Notes under the pieces: generated by a model | What the model saw: only the letters and a program-made list of their open reading frames with translations | Database searches by the model: none | Told to the model about the DNA's origin: nothing | Shown here: piece by piece, positions 20,910 through 32,813 of the stretch | Numbering within the stretch: the first letter of the stretch is position 1 | Layout: every line of letters starts with the position of its first letter | Translations under genes and position numbers: made by a program | DNA from: Ligula intestinalis | Lineage: Eukaryota; Platyhelminthes; Cestoda; Diphyllobothriidea; Diphyllobothriidae | Length of the DNA stretch: 64,000 bases | Reading direction: 5' to 3' | Assembly (NCBI GenBank): GCA_036362985.1 | Contig: JAYGXS010000004.1 | Location: forward strand, 45,475,556 to 45,539,555

Positions 20910-21309
20910 TGTAGTGGGTTAAGTTAACGGGTGGAAACTCGCCAGTGCGATCTTCAGGTGAGATGAGAGTTGGGATGTCAGGTGGTTGAAATTGTTTATT
21001 CTGTACAGAAAAAGGGAAAAATAGGTAGGGGGAAGTTACATCTCGGCGAATTCAGGCCGGCCGCGAGGGGGCCGGGCCCTAAGTGTGAGAGCGTGGGAGC
21101 CGTCACAAGCAGCCAGACCGGTATCTGTGCGATTGGCCAGACTGGGTGAGGCAGGCGTTGGTGGGTGCACATCTGATCCACTGTGAGGAGTCGAGTATTG
21201 ATACAGTTTGCGGCAACTACGATTGGCTGGCCAGAGGCAGCTTGAGACTTGGAGCCACGTGACCTTATGCGTGGTATAGCGCAGAAAGTAAAAAGCGCTT
21301 CAGGGTTCA

Positions 21310-22174
21310 TAATTATTCAAATTTTAAAAAAAATTCTTAAAACCGCAACGTACCATTTCTTTATGTACGAACTTAATTTGCTACCAAATGAATATAAGTA
21401 GAAATATTTTGTTATATGTTTTCCATAAATTATCTTTCAGTTTACAAGGACAACGAAAGCCAGTAGAAAAATTCTATATTATTTAAGTTGTAATTTTGAT
21501 AATTGTCGTTGTAATAAGCGGCCATAAGGAAATTCAGTCCAATGATGCTGCCATGACTCCACTTAAATTATTACTTCAGTAAGTATTATATCTTCCATCT
21601 TATAGTTCGAAAACAGGTTGTTTATTTTTATTTTTCCGGGGAAGCCATAGCGGAATCTGAAAAAAAATATTTCTTTGATTCTCCAATGAATCACCTTTCG
21701 TCTGTCTCAAGTATAAGTATAGCTTTTTCCCTAGCCTAAATAGTAGGCAATAGTGCATTCATTACGAACCTGACAATCATATAGAGGTAGCTGTTCGGTG
21801 GGGCTGTTTGGAAGTACCCAATGAGTGTATTAAAGGTGGAAGATGGTGAAAGGAATAGGCTTGCTGACATTGAATCCGGCTTTTAGCGATGCATATTCAT
21901 CAATGAATGAATCTGTAGTTATGATCTGTAATATTCCGAGGCAAAAACGGAAGGGACTGTAGGCTCGTCTCGGTTCCGCTGTCTTTTTTCCACGCTTATG
22001 AAGTCTACCCGGGTCTTAAAAGGGCTCTAATTCTGAATGTGACTACAAATCGTCTATGCCGGCAAATATATTTTAGTTAAATAGTTCTTCCTCTTAGCGC
22101 ACATCTTGAACTCATACCTAACGCCTAAGATCTTAATTGCCTTAGCTCAGTGGACGCATGCTTTGTGTTTTCAG
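21310..22174. other. no gene seen (APMAP intron 3, 3' part)
   Basis: AT-rich intron sequence between the LINE 5' end and the last APMAP exon. I see no element, RNA gene or conserved motif. Confidence 0.5.
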
Positions 22175-22378
22175 GTTTTTCCAGCCAAATTCCTTCAATA
22201 TGTCGGGTCCCTTAAGACGCACGCCATGGTTATACGTGTAGATGAAAATGGAAAGATACTTGAATCTCTGCATGATACCTCTGGACACATCTACAACATT
22301 GCGGATGTCTGTGAAAAGGATGGCGTCTTATGGCTGGGCAGCTACAGAGCCAATTTCATTGGCCGATTGAAAATCTGA
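22175..22378 (+). CDS. APMAP: APMAP-like protein, terminal exon
   Basis: The acceptor is gtgttttcag. It reads in phase 0 from the previous exon: VFPAKFLQYVGSLKTHAMVI, RVDENGKILESLHDTSG, HIYNIADVCEKDGVLWLGSY, RANFIGRLKI and a TGA stop (22376-22378). It corresponds to the family C terminus with LV.E....G...RSLHDP.G and YLGSFRSPFL.RL. Length and stop position fit a complete C terminus. Confidence 0.88.
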   Translation, partial: VFPAKFLQYVGSLKTHAMVIRVDENGKILESLHDTSGHIYNIADVCEKDGVLWLGSYRANFIGRLKI

Positions 22379-23316
22379 AGGCCCATCTTCGTCTCCTGCT
22401 TACCTCCGCAGTGTTAAGCTTCTTTGAAAAGCTCCCTTTTGTGTTTCTTGCTCTGTACTATTCACTCTATCTGCTCGAGGGTAATACTCTGCTCTCAACT
22501 CTCCCCCATCTCTTCAGTGGTGATCCCTATCGTGTCCGATTATGCAACCCACTCATTTTATAGTCTCCTATTCCCCACGAGAATTTTCGCTAGTTTACTA
22601 TTCACTTCAATTTTGTACCGCTTTTTTATGTGCCCCTTGTCTTAAAATATCAATCGTTTTCTGATCTAGCAGTCAGACTGATAGGTTTGCTTTCGGAAGT
22701 GCACCTCACCTTCGCTGAAGTAGGTCTTTCTTCTATCCATCACCTGTGCACGCACCGATTAACCAGCGGTTAAGCTAACGGGCAATCTGTCCTCCCGTCT
22801 TCCCGGAAGAGTTCGCAACTACGTTGCTGTTCAAAGCAGTTGCGTTCACGTTACTTTGCACCAGAAGATCTTTCGAGACACATGCAGTTTGTCTGGTTTT
22901 CCGATGAAAATGTTTTCGACTTCTGGGCCAACGCGTGACTTCCTTATGGGCAGCCTTTCCAGTTGTTGCCATTCCCTAAGCACACCGCTTATGGGCTCTG
23001 CGTTTTTGGAGAAATATTTACAGACTGCAGTCAGCCGCCTTTAAGGATGTGAATGCCTGCGTCCTTCGGCTCTATCGTAGACTGTGCATATCCGAGTGTC
23101 CCGTTCATAGTCCCTTTTTGTCTCAATCGCATGAAAGTTAATTCAGTTAAATTTTAACAAAAATGCTTAGTGAATATCTGTGCTTCGCCGATTTAGTAGA
23201 GAAACAAGTAAGTTCCACTTTGCCCAGGAGCTTACAATTAGAGCCCACGCAAGTAGTCACATAGTGACTATGGTGATAGGATTAACTGGATCCCAAAAGC
23301 AAAGGGAGGCCGGAAT

Positions 23317-23346
23317 GATATATAGATAGATAGATAGATAGATAGG

Positions 23347-23377
<31 letters not shown>

Positions 23378-23423
23378 GTAGATAGATAGATAGATGATAG
23401 ATAGATAGATAGATTAGATAGAG
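23317..23423. repeat. (GATA)n microsatellite
   Basis: About 105 bases of GATA repeats with a few GGTA and GAT interruptions, 3' of the LINE at 23584-26215 as read on the reverse strand. About 160 bases separate them, so it is not clearly that LINE's tail. Confidence 0.95.
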
Positions 23424-23583
23424 AACTATATTTTGATGATAATATCAAAATTTTCAGCAAAAAAGTGGCTCCATTCACGGAGAGTAAAAATAAGATCAAT
23501 TATGGGGTCCAAAAAGCTCAAGAGTAACCGGTCAAAGATAACAAAATGCTCAAAGTAAGAAGTCGACATGGTTACCACATCTG

Positions 23584-26215
23584 TTATGGAGACAGGTCTG
23601 CCTTCAGCTTCTCAATTTCCATTTCTTCACACGTGAGGAATCGTGCTAAGAATGGGAGTACCGAGTACTGGTAGGCCGATGTACGGCAGGTCATATGACG
23701 GAAGCTTCGGCGTATGGTACGAGAAGATTTCGCAGGCATTAATTCAGAGTGGAGAGGGTGAGCGACCTCACTTAGAACACGGTCCACGAAATTCTTGACC
23801 GATTTATAATGTCGCTGTATGATGAGGTCAGCTAAAAAAAAACAGAGGAATAACCGGCAGCTGAAGAGAGCATGCGGAGAATACGTTTAATAATAAGCAA
23901 GTCTTTCTTGAGTAGTGCTGGAAAAGTAACTGGAGAGCAATAAAGAATAAGAGGGAGGATACAGGCATCTATAAAACGCCAGATGAGAGCTTGTGGGGTG
24001 CGATATGAACGCAAGCGGCGGACATAATACAAAAGTTTGCGGATTTTTATAAAAAAGGTCTTCAATATGAAGAGAAAATGAGAGGTTGGAAGCAAGTGTT
24101 ACACCAAGGTATCGGAAGGAGGATACATTGTTGGGCAGAAAGTCAATGGTTTCAGGGCTGGTAGGGGTCGCAGCCGAAAAATGCACTGGACTGACTTCCG
24201 CTCATTAAGTAAAAGGCCATTTTCTGACGACCATGCTGTGACATGGTCCAGTCCATCCTTCAGTGTTTGGAGATGGGTCTGGCTTTTGAGAGGATGGCCG
24301 ACAACCATATCGTCAGCGTATTTGGCAAACAAACATGCGTTTGGAGATCGTAGGTCATCAGTATGGAGGGAAAAAAGATGAGGGGATAATATAGACCCCT
24401 ACAGAACTCCACAGTTGTTGGGAAGGACCGTGGATTTTCGCTTCCCGGTCTGAACGAATTGGGTGCGGGAAGAAAAATAGTCCCCAAGCCATGAGACAAC
24501 CCATCCAGGAGAGCCACATGCAGAGGTTTTTCCAAGAAGAAGATGGCGCGGGATCGTGTTGAAGGCTGAGGAATAGTCAAGAAAAGCACACGCGTAAGCA
24601 CGGCATCCCTTATCCAAGTCCCTAAGAGCAGAGTGGACTACTAAAGCAACTGCATCTAGTGTACTACGCCTCGCCTTATACGCAAACTGCAAGGGATCAG
24701 AAAAATTGGATGAAAATGGCTTGATGATGTCCAAAGCGACTCGTTCTGTAAGTTTGAGGAGTGCAGAAGAGCAGGCGATTGGGCGAAAGGATTTGGGACC
24801 CGTTGAAGTGGGTTTTTTCGGGATAGGAGTGATTTTGACCGAACGCCAACCGTCAGGAATCTTGGACTCCATGAAAGATAAATCAATAAGATGTGCCAAG
24901 ACAGGAGCTAATTGAAAAGAGCAAGATTTAAGGAGAAATGTGGAGACGCCATCTGGTCCGGCAGCTGTTGTACCTTTAACCTTGTTTAGGTGTTTCATCA
25001 CTGTTGCCACAGACACTGGAGAAAAATCACTTGGTGGTAACGAAATATCATTTGTCGGGAGATAGGACTCGGTGGGAGTATGGATAAAGTTTGAGTGTAA
25101 GCTGTCTAGGTCAGCGTCAACATGTGCCAGCGTATTGCGTTGACCAGTGAGACGTTTAAGACTTTTCCATATTTCGGATGAAGAGAGAGGAGACGAAGAT
25201 GTAGAAGAAGTAAATAACTGACTAACAAAAAGGTCATTTAGTCTTGCGATCTCGCGTTTTATAAGGGCATTAACGTCCTTCAATCTTTCTCGTAAACCTA
25301 GTTTGTAGAACAGTTCCTTGTCTCTTCTCAAAGTTTTTAAGTGGGGCGAAGATATTCGGTCTGGTCTAACCATGACCGTGTCAAAAGGACAACAAATATT
25401 AAAAATTCCGTTGAGAAATGTTGTAAGATAACTCGAACACGACTCGACATTCCTGTTTTCGAGAAAGATGGGAATGCATTCAGATATACAAGTCTGAAGC
25501 AAGGAAATATTATGTGGGGACGTGTCACGAATGTGTAATTTCCTCTCGGGTGTTACTAATAGCCCTTTGTTGGTCTTAGAATAGATTTTTGGTTGACAGA
25601 GCAGTACGGAATGGTCTGAGCCTGCCAATGGAGCTCTATTTTTTACAGCAAAAAGCTTTGGATAGTTAGTCAGGATATGATCGAGTGGGGCGTCATCTCG
25701 TGTATTGAAATTAACTAAGTCACTAAATCCTAACAATATGAGGGGACGTAGATTTACTCGATTGAAGTCCCCACATAAAATAATTACATGCTCGCAAGAC
25801 AGTGTGGCAAGCTTTTGGGAAAGAAAATCGAAAAAGTGGGTAAGGGCATCTTGACAGGTGGAAGGGGGTATGTAAATACTAACATAAATGATGCCTTTTG
25901 AGTTGTGTAAAAATTTAGGCCTACAAACTACTGCAATAACGTCTATGTGGTCTTCGGAGTAAGAAAAAAGGGACTTGCAGTTTGTGCACCATTGCTGGTT
26001 TACAAAAACTGCTACTCCGCCACCTCTGCTGATTGATCGGGATTTTCTGTCCGAACGAAAACAGCAATAAGCTGGAGGTGTGATGAGCTGCGACTCTATA
26101 TCCCTATTGAGTCAGGTCTCTTGAAGACAGATTACACCGCACTTACTGTGTTCCTGTTTCAACATAAGTGCATCCAATTCGAGACTTTTATTGAAAATAG
26201 ACCTGCAGTTAGTGG
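23584..26215 (-). mobile_element. LINE of a third lineage (CR1/L2/Rex-like), broken
   Basis: Read on the reverse strand, about 26110-25740 encodes endonuclease pieces (RGGGVAVFVNQQW, VSIYIPPSTC, IILCGDFNRVNLR). 25736-24399 encodes SDHSVLL, then the RT blocks AAGPDGVSTFLLKSC, KITPIPKKP, FRPIACSSALLKLTERV and motif A CAFLDYSSAFNTIPRHLL. A frameshift near 24400 leads into 24332-24099 with motif C FAKYADDMVV. 24095-23832 holds the C-terminal part, with LIWRFIDACILPLILYCSP. The DYSSAFN motif A and PIPKKP block separate it from the other two LINE groups here. Its 5' end abuts a SINE relic near 26220. Confidence 0.82.
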
Positions 26216-26224
26216 ACATTAGAC

Positions 26225-26420
26225 CCGGAAGAGACATTGAGGCTAATGGTTGACGCTTCATAGCTTGTTTCGGGCCTGTTAGCCGTCATCAGCCAGTCAT
26301 AGTCAATCTCAAGGGTCGAAACCTCCGAGATTCGAACCCGGGACCTTTGGTCTTTGAGTTTACCATTCTTCCACGGGCTCGTTGCTTTGTCGGTTGAGAT
26401 CGGGAATCTCATGAATATAT
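26225..26420 (-). repeat. tRNA-derived SINE, family B, reverse copy
   Basis: On the reverse strand, an A-box-like region lies near 26380 and a B box gggttcgaatc near 26335. The body follows with gattgactatgactggctga, then gacggctaacaggcc. The same body occurs at 59200-59345 (+), 30009-30115 (-) and partially at 26512-26600 (+). A further shared block, ttaccgaactagtggagga (26420-26470), also occurs at 59100 and 23180. Confidence 0.6.
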
Positions 26421-26511
26421 GTGCTTTACCGAACTAGTGGAGGAATAGTTAGGTTCCGCTTTGCCCAGTCTTTGGCTGGGTTCGAATCTCGGAAATTCCA
26501 ACCCTTGTGAT

Positions 26512-26600
26512 TTGGTATGACTGGCTGATGACCGCTAGCAAGCCAGAAATTGCCATACCGCCCTCCCTTTGCTTTGTTGGATCCATTTCAACCATGCTTA
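26512..26600 (+). repeat. SINE family B body fragment
   Basis: The phrase ggtatgactggctgatgacc followed by gctagcaagccagaaattgc and the end ctttgttggatccatttcaa matches the 3' body of the SINE at 59200-59345. Confidence 0.55.
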
Positions 26601-26899
26601 GTGCGTAAGTATTAGTGTATCCAGCTCCTCACTCTGGGCTGTTTTGGGGCCACGAGGTAGATGCTCCTTTTAATGAGGGGGTCAACAATTAATGACAGCT
26701 ATACCTGATATCTGGAGTAAGTACACGTTTAGGAAGCACTTCGAGCAACTTCGTTTGACGTCCAGCTTGATTGACGACCAATCATTGGCTAGAGTGTAGT
26801 GTGGAGACAAGCTCCATGGATACCAGTAATGTGGCACTGATGGAATAAAGCGTTTTGAGCGGAGGCCAAAATATTGCCGCATAAATGGTTTAGTTAACT

Positions 26900-27780
26900 A
26901 AAACCAGTGTTATTCTGACCTTATCGAATGAACTGCATTTAGATAAGCCAAAAATAACGATACTCTAACAAGAGTTGCTGTTAAACAGCTAGTATCTCAT
27001 AAAGCCTATAAGAAATAGTAGCAAGTAAATCGTCATGCAATTAAACGTGATAATACTAATCATCACATAAAGTAATATATAAAACAAACGCAAACTATAT
27101 GCATGATGATTAGTTTTAAAGGACAGATAGGCCTAACGGAAATGTGACGAAAATGAGCAGGGAATTATTGCAAATCCTCCGCTGATATGTTGGTTTGTTC
27201 CTATTAAAACCCTTAAGAGCTAATCCTGATGCTGGGTCAACGGGAATATGGTGAGAGGCACGCAAATAAATCAAAAGTATACATGAATGACACTTGTTAT
27301 ATTTTAAGAAAGAGTCAAGGATTTGAGATGCTAGAGCCAGAATGAGTGTCACATCAATGAGAGATGTGTATATTTTTCCACTTAAAATTCTCTTTTAAGC
27401 GACCATATTACTAGTTTGTGTAGATTACGTATGATATCATTATACTGCGAAGAATGGCTATCGTGAACTCGCTCTTTGTGCTTTTTAATAGGCTTACTAG
27501 AAAAGTCGTCCACTGAAACTTCGGATTTCGAGTGATATTTTTTCAATCAAACGCTAGTTTCTACGTGCCCTATTAGCGAAATGGAGTTAGATATTCCAAA
27601 CAAAGGACTATCTGCGACGAATCACGGGAATCCCAGAGCATTCAAGGTAAAATAGGAGTAACAGTTAAGCAAGTCAAGGGGTAGTGAAGTGACGGTTGGA
27701 TCTTTAATTCTTACAGTGTTCGCTATGCATCCCACAGCAGAGTGGACGCAAAGGCAGTGATTTGCGCATGTATCAGACTT
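26900..27780. other. no gene seen (intergenic)
   Basis: AT-rich single-copy-looking sequence with no supported exon, RNA gene or transposon. Confidence 0.45.
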
Positions 27781-27798
27781 GTTTACGATTACCTACGG

Positions 27799-27830
27799 CT
27801 AAGGATTCCCGGCGGAATCCGAAACGTCAG
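27799..27830 (+). ncRNA. partial hammerhead motif, R3 repeat family
   Basis: Stem II is perfect (GGAUUCC 27803-27809 with GGAAUCC 27814-27820, loop CGGC). It is followed by GAAACGUC, which is GAA, a palindromic ACGU stem III and the cleavage-site C. The upstream CUGAUGA core has been reduced to CUAA. Downstream lies the shared R3 tail, with cttgttccagtgatcgc, also at 15180 and 50195. Confidence 0.4.
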
Positions 27831-28029
27831 GACAAAAAAAACTCTTGTTCCAGTGATCGCTTCTTCTTCTTCTTTTGAACTGCTTCCTGGAACTCGGATA
27901 TTCTCCTCGTTTTGCAATTCGTTGAATGTGATAACGGACTTACACCGCATTAACCACACATTCCCCTTCCTCATCCACCTCGGACCTGTATCATGATAGA
28001 GCCGTTCAGATCGAGGGCGGAGTCGGACA

Positions 28030-29300
28030 CAGTGGCTGACAGAGTTAAACAGCTTGTCTACGCCTACCGCATACGCTTGGTCCGTACACAACCCATCAGT
28101 TTTTCACGCAACTGAGTGGGAGTACCATGGAGGCTGCATGGAGGCTGCATGTAGAGGGAGCCAGCTTAGCCCTGAGAGGAAGGTTGAGTTATCTCGTTGG
28201 GGGACAGCGTTGCAAAACAGAACTTTCATTGCAGCCTGTTGGAAGTACAGTGAGACATGCTCTGGAAAAAAACACGCACAATTTTTTAGGTTACCAAGAC
28301 TGAGCTTCTGGAAGAATTCCAAACCGCCAAACAGAACGTTGGAAGCGTAACACGGGCCAACGTTTGAGAAAGGGAGAGCGACAGCCGGAACGGGTTTATT
28401 GAACTGCGGACCTTTAGGAAAGCTTACTCTGCACACCACTTTCCAAACTCTAGAAGTACTAAATAAACGGACTGGAATTTGCGGACCGGACTTGTTGGTC
28501 TTAGACTGCCCTGGTCTTTTAGTCAACTTGACGACTGTATGCGTTCTGGGCCACCATCTCGATGGAAGGTGGTCAAGTTTCTGCGTGGGTTGTTTGGTTT
28601 CACGGCTCTTTTCTCCACCTATCGTATGTGTTTGTTGTCAGGCTGTGCCTGGGTGACTTTACTCAGTTCTATGTGACTGTATTGTCTTGTGCTTTGTTTA
28701 CGTACTGATGCGGGATAAATAGGAGGCAGGTCCGGGGGCATTTTCATATAGTTCGCGTGCGAAAACAATGCCTCAGGTTATGTTAACTCTGTCCTCGGTC
28801 TGCCTATAGGGATCGTTCCCTGAAGATCGGAAGTATGGCCAGGTTCTCTAATGTGTGCTTTAAGTTGACAGTTTGGATTTAGCCTCCAACTTTCCCGTTG
28901 TTGCTCCTGAATGATGGTCTCTCATTTCGGCTCGGTTTTCCCAACGCTTGTACATCCCCAACCTTACGAGTTATTTTATCGATAACTGCTGATGTTGCTC
29001 AAGTTACATTTGTTATATCCCCCAGTATAAGAACTCCAGTTGCTGCGCGGAACAGAAGACAGAGAGAATGACTGAGAACAACTTTATTGTGGCAGTGACT
29101 TCCTGTGCATCAAGTCTCAACCCGTATGTTAACGTCGCATTTGAGGTTTGCGTTTTGCCTGGTTAGCGTGTTGGCCTTGGTTGGGGTTTGAACACCAGCA
29201 TGCGCAGCCCATCGCGCGTTGCCGGTGCTTGAAACTCGGGCATATCCTGGAGGCGCGCTAATGGCTGACTCATGCGTGTTTTTTAGAAGGAAAACAGACC
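28030..29300. other. no gene seen (intergenic)
   Basis: Only short chance frames in both strands. A 15-bp tandem duplication (catggaggctgcatggaggctg) lies near 28127. No conserved protein motif recognised. Confidence 0.4.
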
Positions 29301-29307
29301 CGCGGCC

Positions 29308-29317
29308 NNNNNNNNNN
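29308..29317. other. assembly gap (10 N)
   Basis: Ten N bases; the reading frame spanning them is not meaningful. Confidence 0.99.
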
Positions 29318-29319
29318 AT

Positions 29320-30005
29320 CATCTTCCACTGGTAAAGGATGGAACTCGTATTTTCAGCAACTGAGATCGATTGCAAGGCTTTTCGTTGGAGGTCCAAGTC
29401 ACAGAGATCTCCTGACAGACTGTATAACCCCTGAGAACCCCAACATCGGGATTCGGAATGCTGAAAGCATAGCAGAGTAGGTCAGGGGTCAACTGTTTTT
29501 TTGAGCTCGTTCGGTGCCTTAGCGTTTTCTTATAGCATCTCACACGTCCTCTACTTGTTTCGCCTATGACTTGTGCCCTTTTGATTATATCTTCACTCAG
29601 ACGTAATCCTGAAACATTATTTCGTGGTCCTACTCCGGCTACCTTTTGCAACTCTCCACCTCCCGAGCAATATGTTTTCAAGCCAATCACGGCTATCAGA
29701 ATAGAGCAATCGTCACTGAGATTGGACCAGGTGTACACTTGCTCAAGGCGCTGGGACGCAGGCCTCTCTCACATTCGGGAAACAAGCTTTCGCGACGCTG
29801 GACATCTTCTTTTGTCCGGCTGCCAACTTTTTTCAACCTGTCCTCAAATATTTTTGTACAGCAAGCCATATCCACCCGACTGGCTTCCAAAAGTTTATCT
29901 TTCTCTTAGGTACCGGACCTGAAGGTTGTAGTGATACAGCGTCTTTCCATGTTTTTACTAACCACCGCACGTTTAACAGTCCGACAAATATAAGGAAGAC
30001 GGAAA
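29320..30005. other. no gene recognised
   Basis: A 139-codon reverse frame (29738-29319) exists but shows no motif I recognise. It could be decayed transposon sequence; nothing more can be supported. Confidence 0.3.
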
Positions 30006-30008
30006 GGG

Positions 30009-30115
30009 CCATTTCAGGCTTATTAACTGCTGTCAGCCAGTCATACCCAACCACGAGATTTGAACCCGTGACCTTTGGTCATTGACTGCAAAACCCTACC
30101 ATTGGAACATGGATC
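30009..30115 (-). repeat. tRNA-derived SINE, family B, reverse copy
   Basis: The reverse strand carries a B-box region (gggttcaaatctcg) followed by tggttgggtatgactggctg and acagcagttaataagcctga, matching the family B body. The A-box side is eroded. Confidence 0.55.
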
Positions 30116-30819
30116 TGTTGTCTTGTCGCTGACTGATCTGGTTAAGAAACAGTCTGTTTCGTTGTGCCCTGGAGTTCACATGAGAGCCCTCACATGCAGT
30201 CGCATAACGACTTATGATATGCATGTTGGATCTATCGATCAACAGCTTCCCGAGATTGGAGGCGCACAGTTAATTGTCTGTCAGAAATCCTTCTGCAGGA
30301 GCTCCGTTTTCGGTCGGTTGTTGGCCCATTAGGAACGGATTTAAATGCTCCGACTGGATGCTAGTTTTCCATATCTTTCTCACCACCCTTTTCAAATTGC
30401 GGAATAGCCTTCGGTTCGATCATTTGATTGAGGTTGGAAAGACGGCGACATCATATATTTGATTCCCCAATTCCGGTACGTCTGCTAGAATATGGTTAGG
30501 CTCAGTCCGCACCCTGTTCAAATCCCCGGCTCCGACCTCTTAACAACATTTTGTAAGACGAGGCATATGCATAGCTCCTGCCATAGCGAAAATCATGTCT
30601 ACGAATTCTGAATTCCGAAGTATTTTCTAGTCAGAATACGAACTAAAAAAGCGAAGGAAAATAAGAAAGTTAATAATACAACTGAAACAGCGGAGGAGCG
30701 GTGTCGAGGCACATCTCAGAATAAGGGACAGACAAATATTACAAGTCAAAGGAGCATTTATGGGCCGAAGTCAGTCCCTCTGAGAGCGTAGCTGCTCCAT
30801 CTCAACAACCAAATACTTA

Positions 30820-31330
30820 CCCCTTTCATCTGTTCATTTTTAATACCATATCGCTGTTTAATAAAATGCCCTTGCTCCGGACTCTGGTCTTGGTCCACCG
30901 CCCACGCATTGTTGCAGTAACAGAAACACGGGCAACACCCTGCGTAGCCGACTCCCAATTCTCTCTTCTAGGCTACGCCTACACTCGGAATGATAGGTAC
31001 GGTGGCCGTCGTGGTGAAAGTTGTATTCATATTGGACAATCCACACTTTACGGCGGTAGAACAGGGCTGTTGGTTTGGAGTTTTTCTAACAGATAACTAC
31101 TCGTTACTCGTTGGCTGTGTGCATTGCCCGCCAAATGCCAGTGAGGATTATAATATTTGTCTATCGCACGTTTTTATGCCCCAGCTGAATAAATGTTAAG
31201 TACTGTTTGCTTGCAGGGGACTTGAAGTTCAATGGCTTCCACCCGTCCGTTGTGCAAAGTTCGGGGCCGTAAATATCGGCAAGTGGGATCAGCTGGACCA
31301 AACGTGTCAGGTCAGGTTTATTAAAGGAAA
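30820..31330 (+). pseudogene. LINE endonuclease fragment
   Basis: The translation of 30866-31096, preceded by LFNK, gives MPLLRTLVLVHRPRIVAVTE followed by TRATP. This is the start of an apurinic endonuclease domain, with the catalytic Glu in AVTETR. After a frameshift, 30990-31199 gives DNYSLLVGCVHCPPNAS (a YRPP-like block), and GDLKFNG near 31215 is the GDFN block in decayed form. No RT follows; the element stops near 31330. Confidence 0.65.
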
Positions 31331-31587
31331 TATGAGCAAACGCCTCTGACCCCCCCCCCCATTTGGTACACAGCAGCTAAAAAATGCTTTGGTACAGCAG
31401 AACATTTCGAAACAGATGACTTACATAATTGCAGACGAAGAGTGAGCAGATGCTGGTTAGTTCTGAAACGAAAACAAATACGATTACTCACTTGTTCCGA
31501 GTAATATAATCACATGTATCAGCATGTCATGTACCACGTCTTATTAGCGATGCCGATTGGCACGACCCAGTGGGTGTAGCTGAGCAG

Positions 31588-32075
31588 AAAGAACAGACAG
31601 TGAAAAAATCTTGAGGTATTGATCAGAAATGCTAGATGTTCAAATGCAATTTGGGGGGGGGGGTTTGGGGAGAGCAAACTTTTGCCCTTAGAAAGAAAAT
31701 ATATGCGAAATAGGACCAGCCGGCTGCTGAGTATGTTTAACACTTTGACTGCGACGTGCGCCATATGTGGTACATGCAATGATGTCCCAAACTGCGACTT
31801 GCGCCATACATGGTACACGTCTAGGCCTAAAGGAATGCAGGTTTGAAAACGCCACCCCAGGGGCAAACACGCTATTTTGAGAGTCGCAGTCAAAGTGTTA
31901 AGGCAAGTCAGATGGAGCCCTTCGCGTCTATTATCAATATGCTTAGGGTCACACGAGGAGGAGGTGGAGGCCGCAGAGGTCACAAGACCATCCCCAAGAG
32001 TCGGAGATGCGTCCATCGTACGCCTTTGCTGGTTCCCGAGTCTGCGGACACGTTGACGAAAACAGAGGAACCCGC
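31588..32075. repeat. dispersed repeat, copy 2 (carries a MITE)
   Basis: Collinear with 55-360. Shared landmarks are gacagtgaaaaaa, a poly-G run near 31652, and the end with cgcagaggtcacaagacc and gtcggagatgcgtccatcgt. The collinearity is broken at 31741-31897 by a piggyBac-type MITE. Confidence 0.6.
31741..31897. mobile_element. piggyBac-type MITE
   Basis: A 157-bp element bounded by TTAA on both sides (31737-31740 and 31898-31901). It has perfect 15-bp terminal inverted repeats, cactttgactgcgac at the left and its complement at the right. Just inside the left end are two direct copies of tgcgccata.(a/t)tggtaca, about 44 bp apart. TTAA target duplication and the C.CTTTGACTGC end sequence are typical of piggyBac derivatives. 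It has no coding capacity. Confidence 0.85.
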
Positions 32076-32617
32076 CACGATCGTTAGCTGTGGGTCGATA
32101 TGAGGAAGACCGTTATGAGGCCACGTAGCCAAGGGCCGCAAATTGCGGTAGAGGCGATGGCCGAGACAAAAAAGACAACGAAGACAACGCGAAGGTATTT
32201 GTCAAAATTTGATGGTGAAAAAATTCTTTGAGGAAACAATTATAAACAATAGTACTACTTAAAATAGCTAGCGCTTTAATTTGTGGCATTAATGATTGTG
32301 TCTTACTATAATGAGAGGTTTTCGGTGGTTTCAGGTGAAATTGCTGCAACAATGGGGTTGGGTATCACTAGCCGATGACGCCTAAGAAGACAGAAAAGGC
32401 CTTCCTAGTGTCCCATGTCTTTGTTGGTAATATCTTTCTGCCTATATCCTAGCTGCCTCGCGGTTGAGGCTCGAGAGAGAGCTCTAAAGGCAACATGGGG
32501 GGACGAGTGGGTCCTCTGACAGATCGATGTATGCATATGTATATGCCACTATATATATGACATCATTGATTTATGAAACATCTTTTCCCAGGAAGAAATT
32601 TGAAGCAAGCAAATATG

Positions 32618-32664
32618 GCAGAATTTATTCGATCAAATAAATTTCGTGACGGCTCATCAGCTGC
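32618..32664 (-). ncRNA. hammerhead ribozyme, PLE3 left terminal repeat
   Basis: Reverse strand: helix I GCAG (32664-32661), core CUGAUGA (32660-32654), a one-pair stem II (G...C), GAA (32645-32643), and A15.1 opening a 7-bp stem III (AUUUAUU with AAUAAAU). Next come U16.1 and U17 (32623-32622), the predicted cut, and helix I partner CUGC. The stem III sequence is almost fully self-complementary (central GAUC), so two copies could pair in trans. All core nucleotides are intact. The short stem II is the weak point. Confidence 0.65.
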
Positions 32665-32754
32665 GGCCCGTCTTTGCATGAATGAATAACAAGTGGGTTA
32701 TAGCACAATTTGAATATCAACAAAATCAATAAAAGCAAGGTCAAATTTACGCGT
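32624..32754. repeat. PLE3 left inverted terminal repeat
   Basis: 131 bases that match the reverse complement of 34854-34984 with three differences, all transitions. The repeats bracket PLE3 and contain the hammerhead motif. Confidence 0.9.
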
Positions 32755-32813
32755 ACCGGAAGTCTTTATGCAAGAAGTCCACTGATGACTACTTTCCACT
32801 GGACGCAAAGGAA

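Larger units (their letters stand above)
17340..21305 (-). mobile_element. nearly full-length GC-rich LINE (CR1-like, zinc finger + endonuclease + RT)
   Basis: A ~4-kb element, markedly more GC-rich than its AT-rich surroundings, inserted antisense in APMAP intron 3. The 5' UTR is probably 20910-21305, the coding region 20909-17407, and the 3' end a GT/CA microsatellite at 17368-17389. Only one frameshift (near 20250) disrupts the coding region. It is the youngest-looking element in the window. Confidence 0.85.

Noticed and set aside
23317..23423. Regularly spaced repeat array (CRISPR-like)
   Set aside because: A plain GATA microsatellite in a eukaryotic genome; no spacers.
27742..28091. Protein-coding exon (VPVIASSSSFEL frames)
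   Set aside because: The same phrase recurs at 15180 and 50195 as part of a non-coding repeat family, with different frames and stops.
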